A DNA stretch of 10,882 nucleotides from Promethearchaeota archaeon (GCA_019057975.1 JAHLWJ010000142.1:1-10882), one strand, 5' to 3'; positions 1 through 7,081 are shown, counted from the stretch's first letter. Made by a program: numbers and translations. The notes: generated by a model from the letters alone, not told the origin.

Positions 1-1
1 T

Positions 2-526
2 TTTAATAATTAATTTTTTGAATGAATCTGCTTTCATTTTTAATAAATTTCCTAATAATTCAAATTCTTCTTCTGACAAAAATAATAAAAAAAGATTATA
101 ATCCTCAAAATTTGAAGCTTTGAGTTTCTCACGATGATTTTTATCTTCAATTTCATTTCCTCCTTCATAATATACAAAATAGTGATAAGTCCCTGGATTT
201 TCTTTTACAGCTTGACTTAACATAAGTTTAAGATTTGGATCGATAAGTGAAAATCCTACTAATAGGCAAGTATTTTGAAAAAGCAGTTCCAAAAAAGTCT
301 TTTTGTTTCTTGTGTTATTATTAATTAAAATGGTTGTTTGAATTTTATTTTTTCTTGCTCTCCAAATTAAAGATTTTTCACAGTTAGAAACTGTAAATTT
401 ATTATCTATATCATCATTGAAAAGTAGTTGAAACCGTTTTCTTCTAATTTCTTGATGCATATGAATGATTATTTTGAAATATTGCTGAATTAATGCCTTT
501 TTTATATTCTCTTCGAAAGAAATCAT
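2..526 (-). CDS. Partial SIR2-like protein (C-terminal part of the domain), runs off the left edge
   Basis: The frame is open for 175 codons from an ATG at 524-526 to the window edge, with no stop inside, so the true C-terminus is missing. Residues about 78-105 contain LLVGFSLIDPN followed by a helix. This matches the 'GYSxxDPN' signature near the C-terminal end of SIR2-like (NAD-consuming) domains in prokaryotic defence proteins, and the following strand (TYHYFVYY) also fits. The N-terminal half of a SIR2 fold, with its glycine-rich NAD loop (GAGxS-type), is absent: only about 80 residues precede the motif where about 200 are usual. The frame stays open upstream of 526 for about 100 nt but has no ATG there. 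A TATA-like element near 551-558 would place the transcript start close to 526-530, so a leaderless message is possible. It is most likely a 5'-truncated or divergent SIR2-like gene, unlikely to be a working NADase by itself. The assignment rests on one motif. Confidence 0.5.
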   Translation of the reverse strand, partial: MISFEENIKKALIQQYFKIIIHMHQEIRRKRFQLLFNDDIDNKFTVSNCEKSLIWRARKNKIQTTILINNNTRNKKTFLELLFQNTCLLVGFSLIDPNLKLMLSQAVKENPGTYHYFVYYEGGNEIEDKNHREKLKASNFEDYNLFLLFLSEEEFELLGNLLKMKADSFKKLIIK

Positions 527-654
527 TTTAACATATTTTTGATATACTGTGTATAAAGTAAATAGATACCTTTTTTGATATATTTTAAATTTAATATTAC
601 AATTAATATATACTCAGAGTATTATAAGAAACCAATGACAATTTATATTTTTTT

Positions 655-664
655 TATTTATAAT
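655..664 (+). promoter_or_regulatory. TATA-like promoter element upstream of the 709 gene
   Basis: An A/T-only box (atttataatg) lies about 50 nt before the start codon. Archaeal spacing would put the transcript start near 685, leaving a short leader that includes the GAAGTGAT ribosome-binding sequence at 697-704. Spacing and leader are mutually consistent, but AT-rich DNA makes chance matches common. Confidence 0.4.
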
Positions 665-708
665 GGAATTTGGATTATCAATTTAAAAGCTTCTAGAGAA
701 GTGATAAT

Positions 709-1119
709 ATGATTAAGAAAATATATATAACTCATTGTTCAACAAAGAAGAATAAATTGTATAAAAATAATAATCTTTTAACAACCCCTGACAAGTTATA
801 TACTTCAAAACGGATTATTAGATTTATTAATCAATGTAAAATAAAAAATCAAAATTGGGCTATCCTTTCTGATAGGTATGGAATTTGGTTCCCTCACGAG
901 AAACATACATGGTATGATATTCATCCAAGAAATATTACCGGAAAACAATTAGATAAGTTAGTTCTTAATTTTGATAAAGATCTAAGTATGTATGATGAGA
1001 TATGGTATTACTATAATCCAGCTAAATTTCATACTTTATATAAAAAATTATTGGATATGACTAAACTGAGAGATAAAGTTGTTATGTTTTCACATTTAAA
1101 AGAAATAGAGGATAATTAA
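709..1119 (+). CDS. DUF6884-like small protein (CSxKK and ILSxxYG motifs)
   Basis: A 136-residue protein with ATG start and TAA stop. The start is supported by GAAGTGAT just upstream, a close match to the archaeal anti-SD complement. Motifs in order are C-S-T-K-K (10-14), PDKLYTSKR (27-35), ILSDRYGIWFP (52-62), WYD (68-70) and YYNPAKF (101-107). This order (Cys-Ser-x-Lys-Lys, an LYxS block, then ILSxxYG and a YD) is what I recall for DUF6884, a family common on phages and mobile elements and thought to be related to the core domain of archaeosine/tRNA-guanine modification enzymes (DUF5591-like). A role in modified-nucleotide chemistry or lysine transfer is therefore possible but unproven. It stands alone, convergent with the membrane protein gene, with only 33 nt between the two stops. 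No membrane segment or signal peptide is visible. Confidence 0.6.
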   Translation: MIKKIYITHCSTKKNKLYKNNNLLTTPDKLYTSKRIIRFINQCKIKNQNWAILSDRYGIWFPHEKHTWYDIHPRNITGKQLDKLVLNFDKDLSMYDEIWYYYNPAKFHTLYKKLLDMTKLRDKVVMFSHLKEIEDN

Positions 1120-1152
1120 GATACACTTATAAAAAATGAATTTCCTGAGTAG

Positions 1153-2490
1153 TTAATCATCATTATTACTTATAGATTTCCCTTTTTTCATATAAATTAT
1201 TAAGTATATAATAGTCGGAAGTAAAATCATAATAATAATGAAAATAATTGAATACCAGAATAAAGCCCAAAATTTAACAGAGTTATCTGAAATCAAAATT
1301 AATGACTCAATAATTCTAAAGATTATATATAAGCTAGATAGAATTTGAATTAGCATTAAAACTGATTGAATTCTTCTATTTCTGTTATCATTAAGTTTTT
1401 TTGTGATAATTTCAATAGTTTCCTTTGTATGTTGTATTTTTCTCCTAGTAACATTTAGAATTGATTCTAATTCATTATCAATTACAATTATTGAATCACT
1501 GCACACAACATCAAGAAAGCTAGTTGCCTTTCCTATTAAACCCCATTTTTGCTTTATTCTTTTGACTAATCCAGTTGACCGAATTAATTTCTTCTGCTCA
1601 TCAAATAATTTCAAATTAATTTCATGTATTTTTCTTGAATAGTCATAAAGTAAATCAAGCCCATTTTTTAGAGATTTAATATCTTTAGGCAATTTTCCTT
1701 TAAGAACTCCTTCCTGTTCCTTACTTTCCTTAAGATCATCAATTAAATTTTGAATATTTTCACGGCAACCTCTTTCTACTTGATGAGTTATCACTGAAAC
1801 TAGGATTATATCAGGTAAATATCCAATATCAATAGTTTCATTGTAAAGGATATAAGAACAGTCAGGAAATCCTCTTTCAATTTTAATAGTTTTGTTATAA
1901 ATAGATTTAATCTTATTCTTTATTCCAATAAGCTGTAATTTCACTAGTGACTTCTTATTCTCATCCTCGTCGCCGTTAATTAACCAGATTATAGGTCTAT
2001 ATTCTGAATTAAGGAAAATCTTATTCGTATAAGTTTTAATTTCCTTATTTGCTTCGAGTAGTTTCTCTAAAACTTCCTTTCGGAATAACTCTGGGTTTTT
2101 TGCTTGTTCATTTAAACTTTTAATGATTTCTTCCTTAACTTCAAACATGCAACAAAAAGAATAGGGGTATTGAAAGTGAATTGGTAAGTACTTAATAAAT
2201 ATACCATTTATCTGTATAAAATCTAATGTTTTTAATTTTACTATATCTTGATCGTTAGTTTCGATTTTATCATAATTTAAGAGAATATTTTTTAAAAAAT
2301 CTTTTATTTTTATTCTCTCAAAGGCCGGATAATTCCATAACTTCAATTTATTAGGATCATTTTTTTTTTCCACATACTTATAGTCATTAAAATTAATTTC
2401 AAGTTCATTATTAATCAGTTTATAAAACTTTGGACTCAAATGTTTAGGAATGTATCTAAATATCATCAATTTGATACTTTTAAGCCCCAT
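1153..2490 (-). CDS. Unrecognised protein with C-terminal two-helix membrane anchor
   Basis: A 445-residue protein starting at ATG 2488-2490 without a visible Shine-Dalgarno sequence, so it may be leaderless or have a weak site. I do not recognise a family. Residues 1-260 are mixed alpha/beta and soluble-looking, with a strand-like stretch PIIWLINGDED (about 165-175) and another at YLPDIILVSVITH (about 224-236). Residues about 240-370 are highly charged and helical and could form coiled coil. Two hydrophobic helices follow at about 375-401 and 407-436, ending in a lysine-rich tail (KKGKS). A long helix leading into two C-terminal membrane helices recalls CorA-type channels, but no GMN motif is present, so I do not propose transport. 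The soluble part probably faces the cytoplasm, because no signal peptide is seen and the tail is positively charged. The 209-nt gap upstream makes an operon with the RHH genes uncertain. Confidence 0.6.
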   Translation of the reverse strand: MGLKSIKLMIFRYIPKHLSPKFYKLINNELEINFNDYKYVEKKNDPNKLKLWNYPAFERIKIKDFLKNILLNYDKIETNDQDIVKLKTLDFIQINGIFIKYLPIHFQYPYSFCCMFEVKEEIIKSLNEQAKNPELFRKEVLEKLLEANKEIKTYTNKIFLNSEYRPIIWLINGDEDENKKSLVKLQLIGIKNKIKSIYNKTIKIERGFPDCSYILYNETIDIGYLPDIILVSVITHQVERGCRENIQNLIDDLKESKEQEGVLKGKLPKDIKSLKNGLDLLYDYSRKIHEINLKLFDEQKKLIRSTGLVKRIKQKWGLIGKATSFLDVVCSDSIIVIDNELESILNVTRRKIQHTKETIEIITKKLNDNRNRRIQSVLMLIQILSSLYIIFRIIESLILISDNSVKFWALFWYSIIFIIIMILLPTIIYLIIYMKKGKSISNNDD

Positions 2491-2699
2491 AATATTTGTT
2501 GGATTTTTAGAAGTTGATTTTAGTAATTTTTAAAATTTAATAAAACTTTAATATTTTTAAATTTTTAGATAATTTTTAATTTACCTTCATCGATAAAAAT
2601 ATTTAAAGCTATTGGAATCTAAATTAAATCACGCTTTTCCTAAACAATAAACTTAAATTCGCCTTATCTCTTATTTTCGTTATTAAAATAATTAAAAAA

Positions 2700-2957
2700 T
2701 TAGGAGGAATGATACGATAACTGACTTTTATCCGGTCCAAGTTGGCTGGGGGGGACGAACTTATAAATATAATCTTCTCGCTGTAAATCTACATAAGTAC
2801 GTATTAAATCTTTCATAATGGCATCTCTAATAAATTGTTCTGGCTTTACTTCAATGGTTTCGCAGTAGATTTTAATGGCGTGTGCAATTTCTTGTGATAA
2901 TTTGACTACAAATTCAAGTTTGTTATTCTTCTCTTCAATTATAATTAAATCTTTCAT
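2700..2957 (-). CDS. Ribbon-helix-helix (CopG-like) small protein 1
   Basis: An 85-residue protein whose ATG (2955-2957) is preceded by an AGGA at 2965-2968, spaced 7 nt, which supports this start. Residues 14-20 (LEFVVKL) look like the DNA-contacting beta strand. Helix 1 is about 21-34, and residues 38-52 (KPEQFIRDAIMKDL) match the second RHH helix, which in this fold carries a conserved 'S/E-F-I-R-x-A' pattern. RHH proteins dimerise through the strand and bind short inverted or direct repeats, often repressing their own promoter. After the fold comes a 30-residue tail rich in P, Q and S. The codons for its start lie on a run of seven C (plus-strand G 2748-2754), striking in such AT-rich DNA. 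A second RHH-like gene precedes it by 53 nt on the same strand, so the two are probably cotranscribed. No toxin partner of a toxin-antitoxin pair is adjacent. Confidence 0.55.
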   Translation of the reverse strand: MKDLIIIEEKNNKLEFVVKLSQEIAHAIKIYCETIEVKPEQFIRDAIMKDLIRTYVDLQREDYIYKFVPPSQLGPDKSQLSYHSS

Positions 2958-3010
2958 ATCATTTCCTTTTACTTAAAATGTTGCTGACAAAATTGATTTA
3001 TTCCTTCATA

Positions 3011-3235
3011 TTAATTCACACTAAAGATGTCATAATCTTTCATATATCGTAATATTTCTCCTTTTGCCTGATGAAAAAAATTAAGCTGATCAATGATGAG
3101 TAATGAACATAAACCATCAAGTTCTCTATTAGTAATTCTACCTGTTGATTCGATGACTGACCTTAACTTTTCTATAATTTTTAAAGATATATTTAAGACA
3201 GTGAAGTTTTTCCCATTATTTTTATTTATTTCCAA
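3011..3235 (-). CDS. Ribbon-helix-helix-like small protein 2 (TTG start)
   Basis: A 74-residue protein. The start is a TTG at 3233-3235: a TAA lies two codons upstream and no in-frame ATG occurs until the last helix, so TTG is the only reasonable choice. A GGGGG run (3247-3251) lies 11 nt upstream and may act as ribosome-binding site. The pattern strand (FTVLNIS, 11-17), helix (LKIIEKLRSVIESTG), then helix (TNRELDGLCSLLIIDQLNFF) resembles the RHH fold and parallels the next gene, although sequence identity is low. It is first in the minus-strand pair and diverges from the LRR-nitrilase gene across a 206-nt gap, a common position for a local regulator. The RHH call is weaker than for its neighbour, and a non-DNA-binding helical protein remains possible. 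Confidence 0.42.
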   Translation of the reverse strand: MEINKNNGKNFTVLNISLKIIEKLRSVIESTGRITNRELDGLCSLLIIDQLNFFHQAKGEILRYMKDYDIFSVN

Positions 3236-3390
3236 TTTTATTCAAACCCCCATTTTTTGAAAATTTATAGTTTTTAACCTCATATACTAGTGATCTATTC
3301 ATGATAACCGTTTCACGATCTTTAATCCAAAAAACCGCATTAATCTCTCAAAAAATTAATAATCCTTAATTAAGATAGTTAGTTAGATGT

Positions 3391-3401
3391 TAAATATAAA
3401 A
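3391..3401 (+). promoter_or_regulatory. TATA-like box for the LRR-nitrilase gene
   Basis: A TAAATATAAAA box lies about 45 nt before the ATG at 3442. Archaeal spacing predicts transcription from about 3420 and a leader of roughly 20 nt. The box lies in the 206-nt gap between divergent genes (3236-3441). On the minus strand a TATA-like element at 3261-3273 could serve the RHH pair, so the gap probably holds two back-to-back promoters. Confidence 0.4.
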
Positions 3402-3441
3402 AAATATGTGATAAAAATAGTTGAGTTAATATAGGTTTTCG

Positions 3442-4056
3442 ATGATGGTTGAAGAATTTGTGGTTTTTGATGGAAAGGAGATAAAATCCTATGGTGACGC
3501 CCTCAGTTTAAATGGATATGGTATTAAAACTATTGAGGATATTAAGGGGTTCAAAAATTTGAGGACAATTCAAGTCTTAGATTTATCTAATAATCAAATA
3601 TCTGAACTTTCAGGTCTGGAAAAATTAGTAAATTTAGAAACATTATATCTAGCTCATAATAAAATTACTCATATACATGGATTAGATTCATTAACTAATT
3701 TGAAGGAATTAATTTTATCATTTAATCAAATTAAAAAAATTAAAAATCTGGATTCACTCAAAAATCTTGAAGAACTAGTTTTGTTTAGAAACAATATAAC
3801 TAAAATAACTGGTCTTAAATCTCTTAAAAACCTTAAAAGATTAAGATTACACTTCAATCGAATTGACGAGATTGAGGGTCTGGAGAGCCTTGGGAAGTTA
3901 GAGGAATTAGACTTATCTTATAACAATATTAAGGAATTTAAAAATATGGAAAAATTATATTGTTTAAAAGAATTAAATCTATCAAATAATCGAATATCGA
4001 AAGTTAAATTAATAAAATCACTTAAAATTAAAACACTGTCTTTATTTTTCAATTAA
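3442..4056 (+). CDS. Leucine-rich-repeat protein, 5' part of an interrupted LRR-nitrilase gene
   Basis: 204 residues from tandem ATGs (3442 and 3445) to a TAA at 4054-4056. After about 40 residues of cap-like sequence it consists of 22-residue repeats of the SDS22 type, with consensus LxLSxNxIxxIxGLxxLxNLxx. Seven full repeats are visible, and the eighth is broken after LSLFFN. The stop sits exactly where the consensus has a variable polar residue (usually Q, K or R) between N and I. The next codons in the same frame continue the repeat (IEEIP, then LENLENLYLSNN). One C-to-T change (CAA to TAA) explains it. This is therefore not a complete gene but the front of a reading frame running to 6420. 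If translated alone it would give a short LRR solenoid without C-terminal cap. Repeat 7 is one residue short (21), the only such slip near the stop. Confidence 0.7.
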   Translation: MMVEEFVVFDGKEIKSYGDALSLNGYGIKTIEDIKGFKNLRTIQVLDLSNNQISELSGLEKLVNLETLYLAHNKITHIHGLDSLTNLKELILSFNQIKKIKNLDSLKNLEELVLFRNNITKITGLKSLKNLKRLRLHFNRIDEIEGLESLGKLEELDLSYNNIKEFKNMEKLYCLKELNLSNNRISKVKLIKSLKIKTLSLFFN

Positions 4057-4857
4057 ATTGAAGAAATTCCTAAATTTAAGCGACTTGAAAATTTAGAGAA
4101 TTTGTATCTTTCTAATAATAAAATTAAAGAAATTAAAAATTTAAAAAAACTTCACAATCTCAAAACATTAGATCTTTCAAAAAATCAAATTAATGAAATA
4201 ACAGGTTTATCGAAAAATCTTTACAATCTGAATGAATTAAATCTTTCAAAAAATTATATATCTAAAGTAGCAGGTTTTTCTCAAAACATTAATAATTTGA
4301 AGGCTCTTTATTTATATTCAAATCAGATATCAAGAATTGAAGGACTAGAAGAATTAAGAAATTTAGAGATATTACATTTATTCGATAATAAATTAGAAGA
4401 GATATCAGACTTAGAAGCTCTATCGGAGCTCAAAATCTTGAATTTGTCCAATAACCATATCATCTACATTAATGGTCTAGATAATCTCAACTCTCTTGAA
4501 AGATTGGACTTAGGGCAAGCAAATATATCTATATTACAAGGGCTTAAAAAACTTTCGAATTTACGAATCTTGAATTTGTATTCAAATAAAATTAGGAAAA
4601 TTCAGGGTTTGGATTCATTAAAGAATCTAGAAATTTTAGAGTTAAGTGATAATGAGATCTCTGTATTAGAGGGTTTAGAAAAACTAACTTCTCTAAAAGT
4701 TATAGGCTTAAGTCATAATTTAATTGAAAAAGTTCCAGATTTAAAGAATCTAACATCTTTGGAGGAATTATATCTTCAAAATAATAAAATAAATCAAATT
4801 GATGATATTCCATTAGGACTTCAACTAATACGGATAAATCTCCAAAGTAATAGATTA
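3577..4857 (+). repeat. About 20 SDS22-type leucine-rich repeats, protein-level, 22-residue period
   Basis: The LxLxxN core recurs about 20 times: LDLSNN, LYLAHN, LILSFN, LVLFRN, LRLHFN, LDLSYN, LNLSNN, LSLFFN, LYLSNN, LDLSKN, LNLSKN, LYLYSN, LHLFDN, LNLSNN, LDLGQA, LNLYSN, LELSDN, IGLSHN, LYLQNN, INLQSN. Most steps are 22 codons, two are 23 and one is 21. The period runs unbroken across the in-frame TAA, which counts as one residue of repeat 8. SDS22-type repeats form a curved solenoid that binds protein partners. The DNA copies are diverged, so this is an old repeat array. Confidence 0.85.
4054..4056 (+). other. In-frame TAA interrupting the LRR-nitrilase reading frame
   Basis: This is the only stop between 3442 and 6417 in this frame, a span of 992 codons. 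LRR periodicity and frame are kept on both sides. TAA also ends at least four other genes in this window, so general reassignment of TAA is unlikely. A recent nonsense mutation, a base-calling error or programmed read-through are the options. Confidence 0.85.
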
Positions 4858-6420
4858 GAAAATTCAAAAGAATATGTTAAATTATTGTTACCGTTCATAA
4901 ATCTTCTAGAGATTGATTTTGATTATTTAAAAACCATTAGAGAAGAAGATATTGGCAAATTAAATTCTCTAATAAAAAAATTATTAAATTCTGAAAAATT
5001 TGGATATGGTATCTGGAAGAAACGGCCTTACCAAATATCTTTGGGTCCTGATAAACAAATATTGGATAACATTATTAGTCTCTATAATCTAAAAATATCT
5101 TTAATAGAAAAAATTACTGATATTGAAGATGATTTCAACGAGTTATCCGAATTTCTCCAAGAGCGTCATAATCTTGAAGATAGGGATACAAATGAATATT
5201 TAATATATGATATAATTAAAACACTTTTTCAAGCGATTAAAGAATCTGACAATGTTAAACGAGTCCAAATTTTAAGTGAAGCTAATCTTGAACAAATCAA
5301 AACTAGGAAAATTATATTTGTTTATAATCAAGCGATGATATTGTTGAATCTAATCAATTCTCTTCTAAATGATGATAAGTTGAATTATCAAAAAAACCTT
5401 CATACATTATTATCTACAAACTTAGAAGAGCAGTATCATTTCCCAGATTTTGGGGTTTTAAATTTAAAATTTGACTTCATTAGATCAATTTTGCATAAAA
5501 CAATAAATAATATTCTCATCACAAAAAAAAATGAAGAATATGTTAACATGAAAGACATTCAGAAGCGTTTAGAAAGGATAAGTGATCCCTCTATTAAAGA
5601 ATTATTAGCTAATCTAAAAATTGAGAAAGTTATTGTTGATGATTCGTTAGATAATCTATCTACAATGAGAATCTTTTTTGCGCAAATGAATCTACGAAAA
5701 AATTTATATACAAACAAAGGAAAATTCTATCTAGATAATTTAAATTATATAAAAGAAGCAATCGATTTAAATTTGGAAAACGCCCTTAAAGAAAATTCTA
5801 ATTTTGTAATTTTCCCCGAATACAGTTTTCCTGCTGTTATTATTAAAAACTTAATACAATTTTCAAAAGATAATGAAATGTGGATCATAGGTGGTTTAGA
5901 AAGACTAAACTCAAATGAGTATGATGTTAGAATGAATGAAAATGCATCAATAATTATATCTCCAAATGATAAGCCTATAATACAAAAAAAACATTTTAAG
6001 GGTAAAGATGAGCCAATTCTTAAACCTGGAACCGATATAAAAATAATTCAATCGAAATATGGTAGTTTTTGTGTTTTAATTTGTGCTGATCTCTTAGAAC
6101 CTAATTTACTTTCAATGATTAGAGAAGAAATTGATTTCATATTAGTTCCTTCTTTTAATAGTGATACTAAATCGTTCACTAATTGTGCTGATCATGAATG
6201 TTATGTCAATCTATGTTATATTATTATTTGCAATATAATTAAATACGGAACTTCTTGTATATATGGGCCCTTAAGGAATGAACGCGCTTTAAAAATGCCA
6301 AATTTCCCATCTGTTGAATTAAATCTTAATGAATTCTCACTCCATAGGAGAGGTGAAATCAATAGTGAGAAATATAAAAGGTCTCTGAAGAAAACACTTT
6401 ATGATTTAGATTTTTATTGA
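4102..6420 (+). CDS. LRR + helical region + nitrilase (carbon-nitrogen hydrolase) fusion, 3' part
   Basis: The open frame runs from after the TAA (4057) to TGA at 6418-6420. The nominal start, TTG at 4102, is a consensus leucine of repeat 9 and has no ribosome-binding site, so it is not a credible start. Counting from it, LRRs 9-20 fill residues 1 to about 250, a helical linker without recognisable motif about 255-520, and a nitrilase-superfamily domain about 522-772. All catalytic positions are visible: Glu573 (FPEYSFP), Lys629 (QKKHF), Glu637 (KGKDEP) and Cys661 (LICADL). The Lys-Glu and Lys-Cys spacings of 8 and 32 equal those of aliphatic amidase (K134, E142, C166). VPSFNSDT and YGTSCIYGP match later conserved blocks. 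Such enzymes hydrolyse amides or nitriles; the substrate is unknown. No signal peptide or membrane helix is seen, so it is probably cytoplasmic. An ATG at 5665 begins the hydrolase domain, but without an SD. LRR plus nitrilase suggests a sensor-effector protein; defence use is inferred. Confidence 0.75.
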   Translation: MYLSNNKIKEIKNLKKLHNLKTLDLSKNQINEITGLSKNLYNLNELNLSKNYISKVAGFSQNINNLKALYLYSNQISRIEGLEELRNLEILHLFDNKLEEISDLEALSELKILNLSNNHIIYINGLDNLNSLERLDLGQANISILQGLKKLSNLRILNLYSNKIRKIQGLDSLKNLEILELSDNEISVLEGLEKLTSLKVIGLSHNLIEKVPDLKNLTSLEELYLQNNKINQIDDIPLGLQLIRINLQSNRLENSKEYVKLLLPFINLLEIDFDYLKTIREEDIGKLNSLIKKLLNSEKFGYGIWKKRPYQISLGPDKQILDNIISLYNLKISLIEKITDIEDDFNELSEFLQERHNLEDRDTNEYLIYDIIKTLFQAIKESDNVKRVQILSEANLEQIKTRKIIFVYNQAMILLNLINSLLNDDKLNYQKNLHTLLSTNLEEQYHFPDFGVLNLKFDFIRSILHKTINNILITKKNEEYVNMKDIQKRLERISDPSIKELLANLKIEKVIVDDSLDNLSTMRIFFAQMNLRKNLYTNKGKFYLDNLNYIKEAIDLNLENALKENSNFVIFPEYSFPAVIIKNLIQFSKDNEMWIIGGLERLNSNEYDVRMNENASIIISPNDKPIIQKKHFKGKDEPILKPGTDIKIIQSKYGSFCVLICADLLEPNLLSMIREEIDFILVPSFNSDTKSFTNCADHECYVNLCYIIICNIIKYGTSCIYGPLRNERALKMPNFPSVELNLNEFSLHRRGEINSEKYKRSLKKTLYDLDFY

Positions 6421-6442
6421 GATTTTCAGTATGATCTATCTC

Positions 6443-6468
6443 AACTATAACATTCGGTTATTATAGTT
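6443..6468 (+). terminator. Hairpin just downstream of the LRR-nitrilase stop
   Basis: Perfect 8-nt arms AACTATAA (6443-6450) and TTATAGTT (6461-6468) flank a 10-nt loop, starting 22 nt after the TGA. T-rich runs follow from about 6483. Archaeal termination depends mainly on U-tracts, and the stem is A/T-rich, so this could be a 3' end structure or chance. Confidence 0.3.
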
Positions 6469-6731
6469 CACAGATAAGCTAAATTTTAGTTAATTTTGTT
6501 AAAAAATTAAATTATTAAAAAGTCAATCTTAAAATTTAGGAATCCAAGTAAAAATTTGGTAAATTCGAATTTAACACAAAAGGTGCTTTAATATTTAATT
6601 AACAACAAAAGTTTTCTGTTTTGGATGTTTAATTTAATTTGAATAGCCAATACAGAATTTTAATAAGAAATTAAAAAATAAATGTTTTTTGATATTTATT
6701 TTTATCTGAAATTTATGAATTTTTATCATTT

Positions 6732-6887
6732 TTAGTACTTATTTTCTTGTAAATATTTAACTGCTTTTATAAGAATGAGAGGATTTTCCTTGCATCTTCC
6801 TATTGCACGATTACAATTAAGGCATATAATCCCTCTAATTTTTCCAGTTTTGTGGTCATGATCAATATCTGTGTCATAATTGTGAGG
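6732..6887 (-). pseudogene. Remnant of an HNH / endonuclease VII-like nuclease
   Basis: Fifty-one codons, open from just after an in-frame TAA (6888-6890) to a TAA at 6732-6734, read DIDHDHKTGKIRG, then CLNCN, then RAIG and a C-terminal helix ending KAVKYLQENKY. This is the core of the recombination-endonuclease-VII type HNH family: 'vDHDHxTGkvRGxLCxxCNxxlG' followed by 'A..YL'. The D-H-D-H catalytic part and the second zinc cysteine pair (CxxC) are intact. The first zinc cysteine pair and any start codon are missing. Upstream of the TAA the same frame stays open to 6986 but contains no cysteine, so repairing the stop alone would not restore the fold. These nucleases are typical of phages and mobile elements. 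It is best read as debris of a small nuclease gene. Confidence 0.65.
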
Positions 6888-7081
6888 TTAATCATATCTT
6901 GAAAAAATATCACTAAATCGATTTTCATGATTCTGAGAGAAAGGGAAATCATGAGATTGAAGAAGAATTGAAAAAAAAAGAAAATCTTAAGATTTTAAAA
7001 TTGTTAAATGATGAAATAAGATTTTAAGACATCTGTTTCAAATCAACACGAAAGATATAGACCTAGCTAAATTTAAAGGTT

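Larger units (their letters stand above)
6421..7081. other. 661-nt gene-poor gap with one decayed gene
   Basis: No intact gene is visible. The left 310 nt hold a hairpin (6443-6468) and otherwise featureless AT-rich DNA. The HNH remnant occupies 6732-6887 on the minus strand. On the plus strand 6917-7024 is open for 36 charged codons ending in TAA but lacks a start. A 16-nt perfect palindrome (arms AAAATCTT/AAGATTTT) lies at 6981-6996. The mixture suggests a decaying segment between two functional units. Confidence 0.5.

Noticed and set aside
1403..1642. Plus-strand frame of 79 codons
   Set aside because: It is antisense to the well-structured membrane protein gene; it has no SD and an unlikely composition.
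1153..2490. CorA-family magnesium channel
   Set aside because: The two C-terminal helices fit, but the GMN signature and the rest of the family pattern are absent.
4102..4104. TTG as an independent start of a second gene
   Set aside because: It encodes the consensus leucine of LRR 9, has no ribosome-binding site or promoter, and the repeat continues upstream to the TAA in the same frame.
3442..6420. TAA reassigned as a sense codon in this organism
   Set aside because: The genes ending at 1119, 1153, 2700 and 3011 all use TAA as a sensible terminator, so a code change is unlikely.
6917..7024. Plus-strand open stretch of 36 codons (IDFHDSERKGNHE, then a lysine- and glutamate-rich part)
   Set aside because: It has no start codon with an SD, and A-rich DNA readily yields K/E/N codons. 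It could be another gene fragment but cannot be supported.
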